DNA of 64,000 nt from a virus, in IMG/VR virus record IMGVR_UViG_3300025133_000037, positions 1 to 64,000 of that record; one strand, written 5' to 3'. Numbering within the stretch: the first letter of the stretch is position 1; every line of letters begins with the position of its first letter. The notes beneath the pieces are model-generated. The model was not told the origin of the DNA and did not search any database. It was given only the letters and a program-made list of their open reading frames with translations. A program made the translations under genes and the position numbers. This document shows positions 17,039-24,977 of the stretch, in pieces.

Positions 17039-19030
17039 CTAAGTGCTAAAAGAATATGGAAATGTATACATAATATCAGTTTTATCCATTCTCTTTAAAT
17101 TTAATCTCTGTCTAGTATAATGTCTGTAAAATAGCTTATCTTTAGTTATATTTAAAACCTCATATATATATTCTACATCATTATTAAAATCAAACCTAAC
17201 GATTAAGTCTCTGTCTTTAATTGCCGGATTAGGCAGAGTCCAACATACTGGCTCATATTTTTGCTCCAAATGCTGATGAGCGCCAAGAACTAAGTCTTCC
17301 TGGGTATCTCCAAACATAACCATAACTCGTCCATCACTTCTTCTTTTATAATCATATTGAACATATCCGTTTGTATACCCCGTTCCATAACAAAGCTTGC
17401 ACCCCTTAATCTTTGGGTGCATTCTTCTTGAATCAGCGCAACTGCATTTTGGTCCATCCCAAATTCTTTTGAGAAGAATTATCGGCTCGCCTACCTGATC
17501 CAACAGAGCCTCTTCTCTGTTGAGCATTCTGTCAAACAAGTTCATGCCTCTAAATTTATTAAACTCTCCGCCCAAGTAACTTCCGCAATCATTCTTGCCC
17601 TGAAAAATCTGCTGAGGGATTGCTCTATGATAGCCGCAAAAATCAAAGCCTTGAAAAAACTTCCTATCATTATCCTCATAATCTGTTACAACCAGCCCTG
17701 TTCCACCTATCTCTCTTCCACTCTCATATCCATCTATATAGGTTGGAGTTCCGGTTATTATAACTGAATTTTTATCCTGACAGGCGAAGAACATTTTTAC
17801 CGTATCTCCGGAAATATAAATCCCTGGGCTGGTACCGTTCAGGCCTCGTCCACCAGAAGGAAGAAGAAATGATGTATCTGTTTTTGCGGTATACCTTATA
17901 ACTTCAGAATCATTTATCAATAATATTCCCGCAGACGGGTATCCATCTGTGGAAGCTACGTTTATTGTTGTTGCGTCACTCAAAACCTGCTCTGTAACAC
18001 TAGTGTCATCAGGAATTCTAAAAACGCCCTCCGCTACAGACTCCATATTGTCTAATTCAAGAGTTCCACTAAAAGCCTCAAGAGCTCTAACTGCAAAGGC
18101 TAAAGTAAATCCTGGTGTAAACCCAGATATCTCTGCAGCCCTAGTATCTCCTGTGGCGATATATTTGGGATTAGAATCAAAAATGTCTAATCTTGATTCA
18201 TTTTCATATATCAAAGAAAATGAATCCCCCTTGTATGATCTGGAAATTGGCTTATACCATTCTATTTTCAGCATATCTCCCCTGCCAACATTAGAAACTT
18301 TTCTAATACCTTGTGAAAATCCTAAAAATTTTATTTGCGGGAAAGTTGATGGTAAAATAATTTCTGGCAGATCAACGCTGTATGCAAAATCCCCCCTTAG
18401 AAGGTTTCCGTTAAGATCCTCTACAGTATACTTAACTATATAAGCTCCATCTCTAAACGACTCCGTAGGCTCAATTCTGACTGAAGCTCCATCCTCAATC
18501 TTGGTAACCAAGGATGTATCTCCATCAAAATATTCTTGAAAAACACCATCAGCAACGACGGGAAGATCATTTATCCATATATTTATACTATCTGTATCAA
18601 TATCGTCAATTTCATCTTTAAATTGTAAAAATAAAACTTGATCTGATTGAACTAAATCTCCATCCTCTGGAGACGAAAGCTCCAAAATAGGCTCTGCAGG
18701 AATTGTCTTAAATACATATTCGAAATTAAAATATTTTTCATCTAAATTTTGAATCTGAACTTTTACAAGAATCACTTCTCCCTGAGAAAATAAATCTTCA
18801 GGGTCGATAACGATATAGGCTCCAGCATCAATAGTTGAGATATCCGAAAAGGCTCCATCAAACCCAGATAAAAACTCTAGCTCCTTGATGGCCATGGCGC
18901 CGCTTACCTCTACAATAAGCGATGACAAATCAAGCCCTGTGCCGTCATCTATTATGCTGAATTCTATTAGCGAATCTAAGCCGTTAAGCTTACTTCCTTC
19001 GTTTGGTGACTGGCCTGATAAAGTTAGCAT
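17039..19030 (-). CDS. Virion structural protein with Ig-like repeats and a zinc finger
   Basis: The start chosen is an ATG with GGAGG five bases upstream; an in-frame TTG 12 bases earlier overlaps that ribosome-binding site and is unlikely. The 663 residues begin with at least two Ig-like domains of the 'SPxDG' type (LSSPEDGDLVQSDQVLFLQF near residue 120). The C-terminal 180 residues contain a zinc-binding cluster, CSCADSRRMHP then CKLCYGTGY. Rubredoxin-like clusters of this C-x-x-C-Y-G-T-G form occur in myovirus baseplate proteins. Position between fibres and head-proximal genes agrees with a baseplate or neck component. The exact role is not known. Confidence 0.6.
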   Translation of the reverse strand: MLTLSGQSPNEGSKLNGLDSLIEFSIIDDGTGLDLSSLIVEVSGAMAIKELEFLSGFDGAFSDISTIDAGAYIVIDPEDLFSQGEVILVKVQIQNLDEKYFNFEYVFKTIPAEPILELSSPEDGDLVQSDQVLFLQFKDEIDDIDTDSINIWINDLPVVADGVFQEYFDGDTSLVTKIEDGASVRIEPTESFRDGAYIVKYTVEDLNGNLLRGDFAYSVDLPEIILPSTFPQIKFLGFSQGIRKVSNVGRGDMLKIEWYKPISRSYKGDSFSLIYENESRLDIFDSNPKYIATGDTRAAEISGFTPGFTLAFAVRALEAFSGTLELDNMESVAEGVFRIPDDTSVTEQVLSDATTINVASTDGYPSAGILLINDSEVIRYTAKTDTSFLLPSGGRGLNGTSPGIYISGDTVKMFFACQDKNSVIITGTPTYIDGYESGREIGGTGLVVTDYEDNDRKFFQGFDFCGYHRAIPQQIFQGKNDCGSYLGGEFNKFRGMNLFDRMLNREEALLDQVGEPIILLKRIWDGPKCSCADSRRMHPKIKGCKLCYGTGYTNGYVQYDYKRRSDGRVMVMFGDTQEDLVLGAHQHLEQKYEPVCWTLPNPAIKDRDLIVRFDFNNDVEYIYEVLNITKDKLFYRHYTRQRLNLKRMDKTDIMYTFPYSFST

Positions 19031-19074
19031 AAAAACCTCCAATTGAGGCTTTTCTATTAGTAGAGCGGCCTACC

Positions 19075-19581
19075 CTATACTCTTTCCATAAACTCTGACT
19101 TTTTCTCTTCCACTTCTGACTTTGGAATATCATGATATTCAAGCAAATTATCAACATATTTCTCTGCCTCATTCGCCCCTCTGGTCTTGCTATCATATTC
19201 GATTTGACGCTGAAATGCCTCTATTTCATCATCCCTATCTAAATAATCATCATCTTTATCATCTTGTTTTTTGCCAAAATCTTCAATATGCTGTATAGCA
19301 TGTACTAATTCGTGGATTATATATCTCATAATTATCTTAAAAGGCTTTTTCATTAATTTTGGATTTAAAATTATTTTTCCATTAATAGTTTTCGCAGCTA
19401 CTTTTATTTTATCAAAGCTTATGGGAACACTTTTTAAAAACCATGCTCCTATATTATTTTCTTCACAAATACTTTTGGCTATATCATCATTCATCAATGA
19501 CGTTCTTATCTCGGATAAGGCCATCATTTGCTCCATAAGAGTATTTTTCTTATTCTTTTTTAATGCTACTATTGTTATCAT
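19075..19581 (-). CDS. Zincin-type metallopeptidase
   Basis: The protein has the zinc-peptidase motif HELVHAIQH (about residues 90-98 with the chosen start) and, about 20 residues on, DEIEAFQRQIEY, whose glutamates are placed as a third zinc ligand. This is the layout of gluzincins related to SprT and ImmA. There is no signal peptide, so it should act in the cytoplasm or as a virion-processing enzyme. The start is uncertain: the open frame extends 16 codons upstream, and an internal ATG 45 bases downstream is also possible. It overlaps the preceding gene's end. The likely product is 168 residues. The substrate is unknown. Confidence 0.65.
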   Translation of the reverse strand: MITIVALKKNKKNTLMEQMMALSEIRTSLMNDDIAKSICEENNIGAWFLKSVPISFDKIKVAAKTINGKIILNPKLMKKPFKIIMRYIIHELVHAIQHIEDFGKKQDDKDDDYLDRDDEIEAFQRQIEYDSKTRGANEAEKYVDNLLEYHDIPKSEVEEKKSEFMERV

Positions 19582-19798
19582 TTGGATAGTTCTCTTCTGA
19601 AAAAAAGTCTTGCAAGTCCTTGGACTCATTATTAATAGCTAAATTAGCAAGAAATGTGCTTTGTCTTAACATTGTTATTCTTTCTTCTGCTCTTTTGACC
19701 AAATTTTGTAAACCTAAAATTTCAAACTCCATTTCCTCAGAATCTCTTGGGGCTTCAAACCCACAATAATACATAGAACAATTTTCTGGCTCTCTCAT
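19550..19798 (-). CDS. Small hypothetical protein with coiled coil
   Basis: An 82-residue protein with an excellent GGAG ribosome-binding site. The N-terminus contains a Cys pair (CSMYYCGFEAP), then a helix with heptad spacing (EMEFEILGLQNLVKRAEERI), and an acidic end. I recognise no family. Its 3' end overlaps the start of the zinc peptidase gene, which suggests coupled expression. It could be a partner of that enzyme. Confidence 0.5.
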   Translation of the reverse strand: MREPENCSMYYCGFEAPRDSEEMEFEILGLQNLVKRAEERITMLRQSTFLANLAINNESKDLQDFFSEENYPNDNNSSIKKE

Positions 19799-19822
19799 AA
19801 TATCTCCATTGTTATATAATAC

Positions 19823-20392
19823 TTATTCCAAACTGTCTTGGCATAACTCTATATACCTTGTGTATTTTAATCCTGACGAATTGTGTCCACCACTTTCCCA
19901 AGCCTCATTCATTAGATGATATCGCATACTTGTATGACTCCACCCTAGAGCGTGTCCAATCTCATGCTCCAAAACACGCTCTTTGGTTATATATCTTTCT
20001 TGTAAAAATATTTGAGAATACAGAATAGTATTATCGACCTGAAGCTTAGTAGTTCTAGTTAAGGCTAATTTCTCAAAATCAAAAGATTGATTCGGCAAGG
20101 ATAAAATTATCTCTCCCCATAAGGGATTGGTCCTACACGCTGGTGAGCTATTATCATATATAATTGGCCCAAAAGAATACCCTAATCTCTCCCAATATCT
20201 TAGTGCTAACGATATTCTTGAGCTAGATATATTAAGCCCATCACACACTCTTATTGCCGGCTCAGATATCCAGCAGGCTTGAGTTTCTGGCTCTCGCCTT
20301 GGAACAAAAGCTGCCTCCTCTGCCTGAACAACCTGTGCGACGGGTGAGCTAAATGTAAGGATGAAAGATAATAATATGTACTTAGTCCACAT
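19823..20392 (-). CDS. Secreted metzincin metalloprotease
   Basis: With the ATG chosen (a TTG 42 bases upstream extends the frame but has no ribosome-binding site) the product has 189 residues. A signal peptide (MWTKYILLSFILTFSSPVAQ, cleavage probably after VQA) leads to a mature domain with the full metzincin signature HEIGHALGWSH at residues 143-153, plus a Met-turn YHLMN at 158-162. This combination defines matrixin- and astacin-like proteases, with three zinc-binding histidines and a catalytic glutamate. Four cysteines may form disulfides. Export means it acts in the periplasm or outside the cell. Roles could be envelope digestion or attack on surface proteins; which is unknown. Confidence 0.8.
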   Translation of the reverse strand: MWTKYILLSFILTFSSPVAQVVQAEEAAFVPRREPETQACWISEPAIRVCDGLNISSSRISLALRYWERLGYSFGPIIYDNSSPACRTNPLWGEIILSLPNQSFDFEKLALTRTTKLQVDNTILYSQIFLQERYITKERVLEHEIGHALGWSHTSMRYHLMNEAWESGGHNSSGLKYTRYIELCQDSLE

Positions 20393-20437
20393 ATACCTAT
20401 AGATACATAATAGTATTAACCTATTTTTTAACAACTC

Positions 20438-20569
20438 TTAAGACAGCAAGGTTGCCCCATACTTATCGGCATATCTGCTAAATGTAGTGGCGCCAACGCC
20501 CAGGCTTTTCGCCGCCTTTCTAACGGACCCATATTCACCATATGCTTTTATTGAGTCAAAAAATGTTTC
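20438..20569 (-). pseudogene. Start-less helix-turn-helix remnant
   Basis: Directly after the double stop TAG-TAA that ends the preceding gene, the same reading frame stays open for 43 codons and encodes a convincing helix-turn-helix: GEYGSVRKAAKSLGVGATTF followed by SRYADKYG. This resembles Fis/NtrC-type domains and the DNA-binding ends of some homing endonucleases. There is no ATG, GTG or TTG in frame. It is most likely the tail of a decayed DNA-binding or mobile gene, though it could be a readthrough extension of the upstream protein. Short length limits certainty. Confidence 0.55.
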
Positions 20570-20572
20570 TTA

Positions 20573-21481
20573 CTATATGATCTTGCGCGAACGAAGGTGC
20601 CTTAATCTTACAAAAGCGGGCGCCCCGGAGCTTAAATTAGTGAATGTTCCATAAGAAGCAGGCGCAGGTCTTATAGAATTCTTTATAAACTTTAACCTCT
20701 CTCGATATGATGTAAGAAAATTTTGATAATGAGCTTGCAAGAAGTCTCCTAAGGCAGGAGGCTGATATGAGATGCCTCCATCACTAATCGTAAAATCTCT
20801 ACCCTTCTCTACAAGGGCCTGCGAAGATAGCGCTAAAATATAAGCGCCCTCTGTAATTGCGTGTGAAAATGTTTTATGAATTATTTCATCAGCAAATGTG
20901 AATGATGTAAAAAATGGGATCATATTAAACTCAGACAAAGAAGAGCACAAAAAGCATGCTAAAATTTCATCACTAAATACATTGCAATCCTCCATAACCA
21001 TTTCGCCATAACCATCTACAATAAAAGCTCCATACTCATCACGAGAAGGCTTCTGTCCGTCTGATCTAAGCCTTGCCTTCATATATTTCAATAAAATATT
21101 AAGACCAACAAGCTCCGATTCTGAAAAATCAAAATCAACATCATCCCCTAAAACGGCCGATCCAGCGACTGCCGATGCCTCATCTGTAACCAAAAATTTA
21201 AACTCATTGGTTAGTCCGGCACCGTCAACAGTCGCCGTCCATGTATCTGTCCATAAACCCTTATCTGCTGATGAGCCAACATCATATGAATAAACATACA
21301 ATCCAGTATCTTCTCTTGTAACCCCAGTTGATGTTGGACTAACATCAGTATCATCATCTGGATTTGTAATGCTTATTTCCGGAGTAGATTCGGCATCCTG
21401 TGGCAGCCCATCAGGCCCATAGTATTGAATACTTAGCTCGACTGCTTCGCCTCTGATTGCCTTATTTCTATTATTAGCCAT
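20573..21481 (-). CDS. Virion protein with N-terminal Ig/macroglobulin-like domain
   Basis: This 302-residue protein opens with a beta-sandwich of about 100 residues (VELSIQYYGPDGLPQDAEST, then GLYVYSYDV and EFKFLVTD), a layout seen in the preceding 109-residue protein too. The second part is mainly helical (FSESELVGLNILLKYMKARL) and ends in a basic segment RLRHLRSRKII. I know no family for the C-terminal part. It sits in a run of Ig-like accessory genes between fibres and baseplate-type genes and starts within a TAATG overlap. A neck or tail accessory role is likely but inferred. The frame ends in a double stop (TAG-TAA). Confidence 0.55.
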   Translation of the reverse strand: MANNRNKAIRGEAVELSIQYYGPDGLPQDAESTPEISITNPDDDTDVSPTSTGVTREDTGLYVYSYDVGSSADKGLWTDTWTATVDGAGLTNEFKFLVTDEASAVAGSAVLGDDVDFDFSESELVGLNILLKYMKARLRSDGQKPSRDEYGAFIVDGYGEMVMEDCNVFSDEILACFLCSSLSEFNMIPFFTSFTFADEIIHKTFSHAITEGAYILALSSQALVEKGRDFTISDGGISYQPPALGDFLQAHYQNFLTSYRERLKFIKNSIRPAPASYGTFTNLSSGAPAFVRLRHLRSRKII

Positions 21482-21810
21482 TATCTTGCCTCTGCCCTAG
21501 GAACATTGATTGTGTCAGATTTTGAATTAACTGTAAAATTCTCCAAAACAGACAGCTCAACATCCTCTATTGTATACGCGATTATTACTACATAATCTCC
21601 GGCAATATCAGGGATATAATCATAATAATATGTTCCATAATCCTGATCTAATGCTGACATGGATTTAGATGAGCTATATGCAGATGTTCCGTCTGGTTTT
21701 ATAATTTGCTTAATAACAGGATCTATATCTTCGGTAAAAGGAACTCCGGCGTCTGTCACCTGAAGAGGAACCCTTACTGTTGCTCCTATAATATAACTTC
21801 CCATGGCCAT
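21481..21810 (-). CDS. Ig-like accessory protein (109 aa)
   Basis: The 109 residues form one beta-sandwich domain like the N-terminus of the gene that follows: MGSYIIGATVRVPLQVTDAG, then YGTYYYDYIPDIAGDYVVII and a last strand VLENFTV. This is the layout of macroglobulin/Ig-like domains that phages carry on virion surfaces. It overlaps both neighbours by one or two bases, so it belongs to the same operon. The similarity of the two neighbours suggests an old duplication. The function is probably structural. Confidence 0.55.
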   Translation of the reverse strand: MAMGSYIIGATVRVPLQVTDAGVPFTEDIDPVIKQIIKPDGTSAYSSSKSMSALDQDYGTYYYDYIPDIAGDYVVIIAYTIEDVELSVLENFTVNSKSDTINVPRAEAR

Positions 21811-21811
21811 A

Positions 21812-22264
21812 TCAAGTCTCCTCTATATAGTCTATGACAAGAAAGTCTGAAACATTAAAATCAGATGGATCGTAATCTCCAGAAAACTCAAATGATTTAC
21901 CATCTTCTGACAATGCAACATCTATAGTTACATTCAATCCATTAAAAAAGACTCTAAAGATATCGGAAGAAACTTTGGCCGCACCATTTTTATCAACAAC
22001 TTGGTAAGTATATTTTCCAAACTCAACTTGGTCAGAAATATTAACAAGATATTGATTTGAAGCAACAGGGGCAGATACTTCGCCTGAATTTATTAAATCT
22101 ACAATTTCTTGAGCAAACTCAGTAGAGACGGCCGGAGAATCTGCATCAAATATTATTTGATTTATTTTTATAAGATTTCCATCTTCATCTTTTACAGTTC
22201 TCTCTAAACTAATTGTTCCGTCGCTAGATGTAGTTGGAAATTTTGTAGCGGGGCCCGATGCCAT
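21812..22264 (-). CDS. Hypothetical virion protein (150 aa)
   Basis: I recognise no family in these 150 residues. They are beta-rich and acidic, with a helix at FAQEIVDLINSG. The start has a TGGAG ribosome-binding site, and the next gene begins one base after its stop. It stands first in a three-gene run of small beta-sandwich proteins, so a virion accessory role is likely. Confidence 0.5.
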   Translation of the reverse strand: MASGPATKFPTTSSDGTISLERTVKDEDGNLIKINQIIFDADSPAVSTEFAQEIVDLINSGEVSAPVASNQYLVNISDQVEFGKYTYQVVDKNGAAKVSSDIFRVFFNGLNVTIDVALSEDGKSFEFSGDYDPSDFNVSDFLVIDYIEET

Positions 22265-22312
22265 GTTAGATCTCCATTCTTTTATGCTAAAAAAATTAGC
22301 ATATTAATAATA

Positions 22313-22813
22313 TCAAATTTCCTTATAAGCTTTTATCTCAACAAAGGCACCTTTGTTTATTGGATCGAAAAATTCAATTATGAGACAACCATCTTTATCT
22401 CTGCCTAAAGTATAATCCAACTCTTCATATGGGCAATATACTTGCCTTATTCCGTCTACATAAACTTCTACAAAAAGAGAAAACCTTCCTCGATCTTTTT
22501 GATATTCTTTTTTTAATACCAAAAGATTTTTTTCCTCTATAACAAACATATCTGAATCTTCTTTTAAAAAAAGTGCTTCATAATGAATATACTTTGGATC
22601 AGACAGCCTCTTTGCTCTAGCCACCTCTTCCCTTACATTATTAGACTCTTCTTTAATCAATCTACTGTAATCTTCTCTCTTTTTACTTAAAACAGCAGAT
22701 TCTGCCTTTAGAGTCAAAAGATATCCCCTAACTTCCTCTTTAACAACGGTTTCAATATATTCTTTAAATTTATCAAAAAGATTATTTAAAAACTTATTTT
22801 TTGGAATCTTCAT
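22313..22813 (-). CDS. Hypothetical protein with coiled coil and beta domain
   Basis: This 166-residue protein has a helical N-terminal half with coiled-coil pattern and many Lys/Glu residues (AVLSKKREDYSRLIKEESNN), then a beta-rich half (FSLFVEVYVDGIRQVY, then GAFVEIKAY). It starts inside the end of the upstream gene (20-base overlap). The coiled coil followed by a beta domain is common in small fibre and connector proteins. No known family is assigned. Confidence 0.5.
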   Translation of the reverse strand: MKIPKNKFLNNLFDKFKEYIETVVKEEVRGYLLTLKAESAVLSKKREDYSRLIKEESNNVREEVARAKRLSDPKYIHYEALFLKEDSDMFVIEEKNLLVLKKEYQKDRGRFSLFVEVYVDGIRQVYCPYEELDYTLGRDKDGCLIIEFFDPINKGAFVEIKAYKEI

Positions 22814-23117
22814 ATTTAAGTCTCGTTATCCATATGTAGGTAAAATTATTAAGCTCTTCTATTTTCTTTTTTGCCTCTTTATAGTCTTTGCTTCTAAGAT
22901 GCTTATTTATCTCAAGATTTAACAACTCTGAATACTCAAGCCATGTTACGCCCTTGCTCTTAAGTTTGCTGCTTAGTTGCGTTAACCTTTGCTTTCTAGA
23001 GAAGGTAAAGGCAGGGCTGGAAGAGGACATCTCAGACTTAAGACCTGTTTTGTTATAAGGCCTGGAAAATAAAAATTTTATTTTATAAAAAATAATTTTA
23101 AAAAATACTTTAATCAT
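22794..23117 (-). CDS. Small basic hypothetical protein
   Basis: The open frame extends back to an ATG within the terminator hairpin of the preceding gene, which is an unlikely start. The next ATG (MIKVFFKIIFYKIKFLFSRP) gives 107 residues and has only a weak AGGA ahead. The N-terminus is hydrophobic and basic, either a short membrane anchor or an artefact; a third ATG (MSSSSPAF) would remove it. The C-terminal 60 residues are helical and Lys-rich. The function is unknown and the start unsettled. Confidence 0.4.
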   Translation of the reverse strand: MIKVFFKIIFYKIKFLFSRPYNKTGLKSEMSSSSPAFTFSRKQRLTQLSSKLKSKGVTWLEYSELLNLEINKHLRSKDYKEAKKKIEELNNFTYIWITRLKYEDSKK

Positions 23118-23135
23118 AAAACTTGAAATCCTATA

Positions 23136-23166
23136 ATAAAAAGGGAGGGGAGTTTCCTCCCCTCCC
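23136..23166 (-). terminator. Strong terminator after fibre paralogue 2
   Basis: A perfect 10-bp G/C-rich stem (GGGAGGGGAG side and CTCCCCTCCC side with a 4-base loop) is followed on the minus strand by TTTTTATT. It is nearly a copy of the terminator after the upstream paralogue. Confidence 0.85.
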
Positions 23167-23216
23167 AAGGTTACATATTATATATCAATATTAGTCAAAA
23201 AGTGTTATATAATTAA

Positions 23217-23981
23217 TTATACTTCTTCTGCAACACCTGTGCCAAAGTCGCTATAAGGTAGATCGCCACCAAGATCAAAGTCTGGATCAGGAGTTCCTTC
23301 TCCAATTCTTTTCAGAGCAATCTCGACGATAAGGGTGTCGTCAGCATGCATGTGTCGGACGATGATGACATCCGTCTCACCCGGCGGTTGAACGAGGAAG
23401 AAGTCTCCATCTTCCAAATCCCCCTGCGAGGCCTCAACTAAGTCTTCACCATTAAGAATAACCCTAATTGCAACTTGGCTAGGATCAATCGTCCAGTCCT
23501 GGGCATTGACGCTCTCGGAGTCATAGGTTATGCCAAACGCCGCGAAGTGACTGTCCAGTCGCAACGCGAGCGCTGGCCCTGGATTAACAGTTTGATCAAA
23601 GGGCTCTCCGGCCCCATCGGGTATGCCGGACCCACCCTGATTCCCTTGGGTCGGCGCATGGGCTTCATAGGATATTCTAGTCAATCTTTTGTTTTCAAGT
23701 CTAGTGAGACGAGCTATAAGCTCTGAGAAGGTAAGGTTCGCCTCAACCCCAAGATCTTCATATGCTGCTTTGAAGTTGTTGTCATTGTCTTTGATGGCGT
23801 TCCGTACCTCAACTAATGATTCTAAGATCCCGTCTTGGTCCACATGTGAAGTGGCGTTATCGATACGAGTATCAAGCTCGGCCTCTTCGGCCATAGCACG
23901 GTTAGTTTCGATCAGAATCGCATCGTCAACCGCTGCAAACACCTCTGGATGGAGTTGTTTGTTTTTAAGTAATGCTTTCAT
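23217..23981 (-). CDS. Fibre-like virion protein, paralogue 2
   Basis: This 254-residue protein is a paralogue of the preceding gene. Both share an N-terminus (ALLKNKQLHPEVFAAVDDAI here), a coiled-coil region to about residue 100, a hinge IPDGAGEPF, the segment VILNGEDL, and an end DFDLGGDLPY. A trimeric coiled coil leading to a beta-rich head is typical of short fibres or head fibres. Its bases are richer in G and C than most neighbours and it has its own leader and terminator, which suggests high, separate expression. The exact location on the virion is unknown. Confidence 0.6.
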   Translation of the reverse strand: MKALLKNKQLHPEVFAAVDDAILIETNRAMAEEAELDTRIDNATSHVDQDGILESLVEVRNAIKDNDNNFKAAYEDLGVEANLTFSELIARLTRLENKRLTRISYEAHAPTQGNQGGSGIPDGAGEPFDQTVNPGPALALRLDSHFAAFGITYDSESVNAQDWTIDPSQVAIRVILNGEDLVEASQGDLEDGDFFLVQPPGETDVIIVRHMHADDTLIVEIALKRIGEGTPDPDFDLGGDLPYSDFGTGVAEEV

Positions 23982-23985
23982 TTTC

Positions 23986-24024
23986 TTTTCCTTTATTATT
24001 TATTTGGTTATAAAACTAAACATA
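23986..24024 (-). repeat. 39-bp leader repeat, copy 2
   Basis: These 39 bases just upstream of the second fibre paralogue are identical to the leader of the first paralogue. They include the ribosome-binding site AAAGGAAAA and the AT-rich stretch CAAATAAATAATAAAGG. The identity points to recent duplication or a conserved expression signal. Confidence 0.8.
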
Positions 24025-24087
24025 AATTATGTTACTTTAAGCTAATAGATTCAGAGTGTAGATGTCATCTAACTTAAAATCCTATAG

Positions 24088-24117
24088 CGAAAAGGGAGGG
24101 GAGGAAGCTCCCCTCCC
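24088..24117 (-). terminator. Strong terminator after fibre paralogue 1
   Basis: A perfect 10-bp stem GGGAGGGGAG / CTCCCCTCCC closes a CTTC loop and is followed on the minus strand by TTTTCGC. It separates the two fibre paralogues. Confidence 0.85.
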
Positions 24118-24154
24118 AAGGTTTCGTATTATATCAATATTAGTCAGTAGTTAA

Positions 24155-24916
24155 TTACACTACGGGGCCTTCCTCAGCAGGCTCTGGGTCTCCATAAGGT
24201 AGATCGCCACCAAGATCAAAGTCCATATCAGGAGTTCCTTGGTCAACTCTTTTCAGAGCGGTCTCGAATACAATTGTGTCGTCATCCTCTAAATGATCAG
24301 GCAAGACAACGAAGCACTCAGGAACATCTACAAAAAAATCTCCGCCAACTAGTTCGTTTGTTTGGCCATCCCAGGTGCCTTCAGCTAAGTCTTCCCCGTT
24401 AAGAATAACTCTCATCACAATTTGGCTGAAGTCTAATTCATGATCTCCGACTTGATTTTGGGTGTTTAAGGTGATCCCTACGGCGGACAAATGAGATGCA
24501 AGGTCCAAAATCAAGAAATTGGCATTGCTCTCCTCAAAGGGCTCATCGACACCGTCAGGTAGGTTGCCCGGAATTGACGTATCGCCAAGCGCCTCATACG
24601 ATATTCTGTTCAATATTCTGTCCTCAAGTCTATCAATACGTGTTGTAAGCTCCCCGAAGGATGCCACTGCCTCGACTCCCATTGCTCTATATGCGTCAAC
24701 AATGCGATTGTCCCCATCTGCAGCCGATGCGGCCAGTTCAGTCAATGATGTTATAACACCATCGTTGGCGTCTACGCTGCCTACCAGATTGGTGATACGA
24801 ACATCAAGCCCGCCCTCGCTGGTTAAGGCGCGATTAGTTTCGTCAAGAACAAGCTGATTAACCAGTTCAAACACTTCTGGGTGGAACTGTCTAATTTTTA
24901 GTAATGCTTTTGCCAT
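24155..24916 (-). CDS. Fibre-like virion protein, paralogue 1
   Basis: This 253-residue protein is a tandem paralogue of the next gene, sharing ALLKIRQFHPEVFELVNQL at the start, a coiled-coil stalk (LTTRIDRLEDRILNRISYEA), VILNGEDLAEG in the middle, and DFDLGGDLPYGDP at the end. The stalk-plus-beta-head plan suggests a trimeric fibre. It shares its 39-base leader and its terminator type with its paralogue. The 444-residue gene just upstream has a similar N-terminal plan and may be a more distant relative. The receptor or attachment partner is unknown. Confidence 0.6.
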   Translation of the reverse strand: MAKALLKIRQFHPEVFELVNQLVLDETNRALTSEGGLDVRITNLVGSVDANDGVITSLTELAASAADGDNRIVDAYRAMGVEAVASFGELTTRIDRLEDRILNRISYEALGDTSIPGNLPDGVDEPFEESNANFLILDLASHLSAVGITLNTQNQVGDHELDFSQIVMRVILNGEDLAEGTWDGQTNELVGGDFFVDVPECFVVLPDHLEDDDTIVFETALKRVDQGTPDMDFDLGGDLPYGDPEPAEEGPVV

Positions 24917-24921
24917 TTTAA

Positions 24922-24960
24922 TTTTCCTTTATTATTTATTTGGTTATAAAACTAAACATA
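24922..24960 (-). repeat. 39-bp leader repeat, copy 1
   Basis: This matches the leader of paralogue 2 exactly over 39 bases. It ends at the AAAGGAAAA ribosome-binding site of paralogue 1. Confidence 0.8.
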
Positions 24961-24977
24961 GATTAATTTACTTTAGA

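Noticed and set aside
23118-23168. Upstream start (MGGEETPLPF) for the small basic protein
   Set aside because: It lies inside the terminator hairpin of the preceding gene and has no ribosome-binding site.
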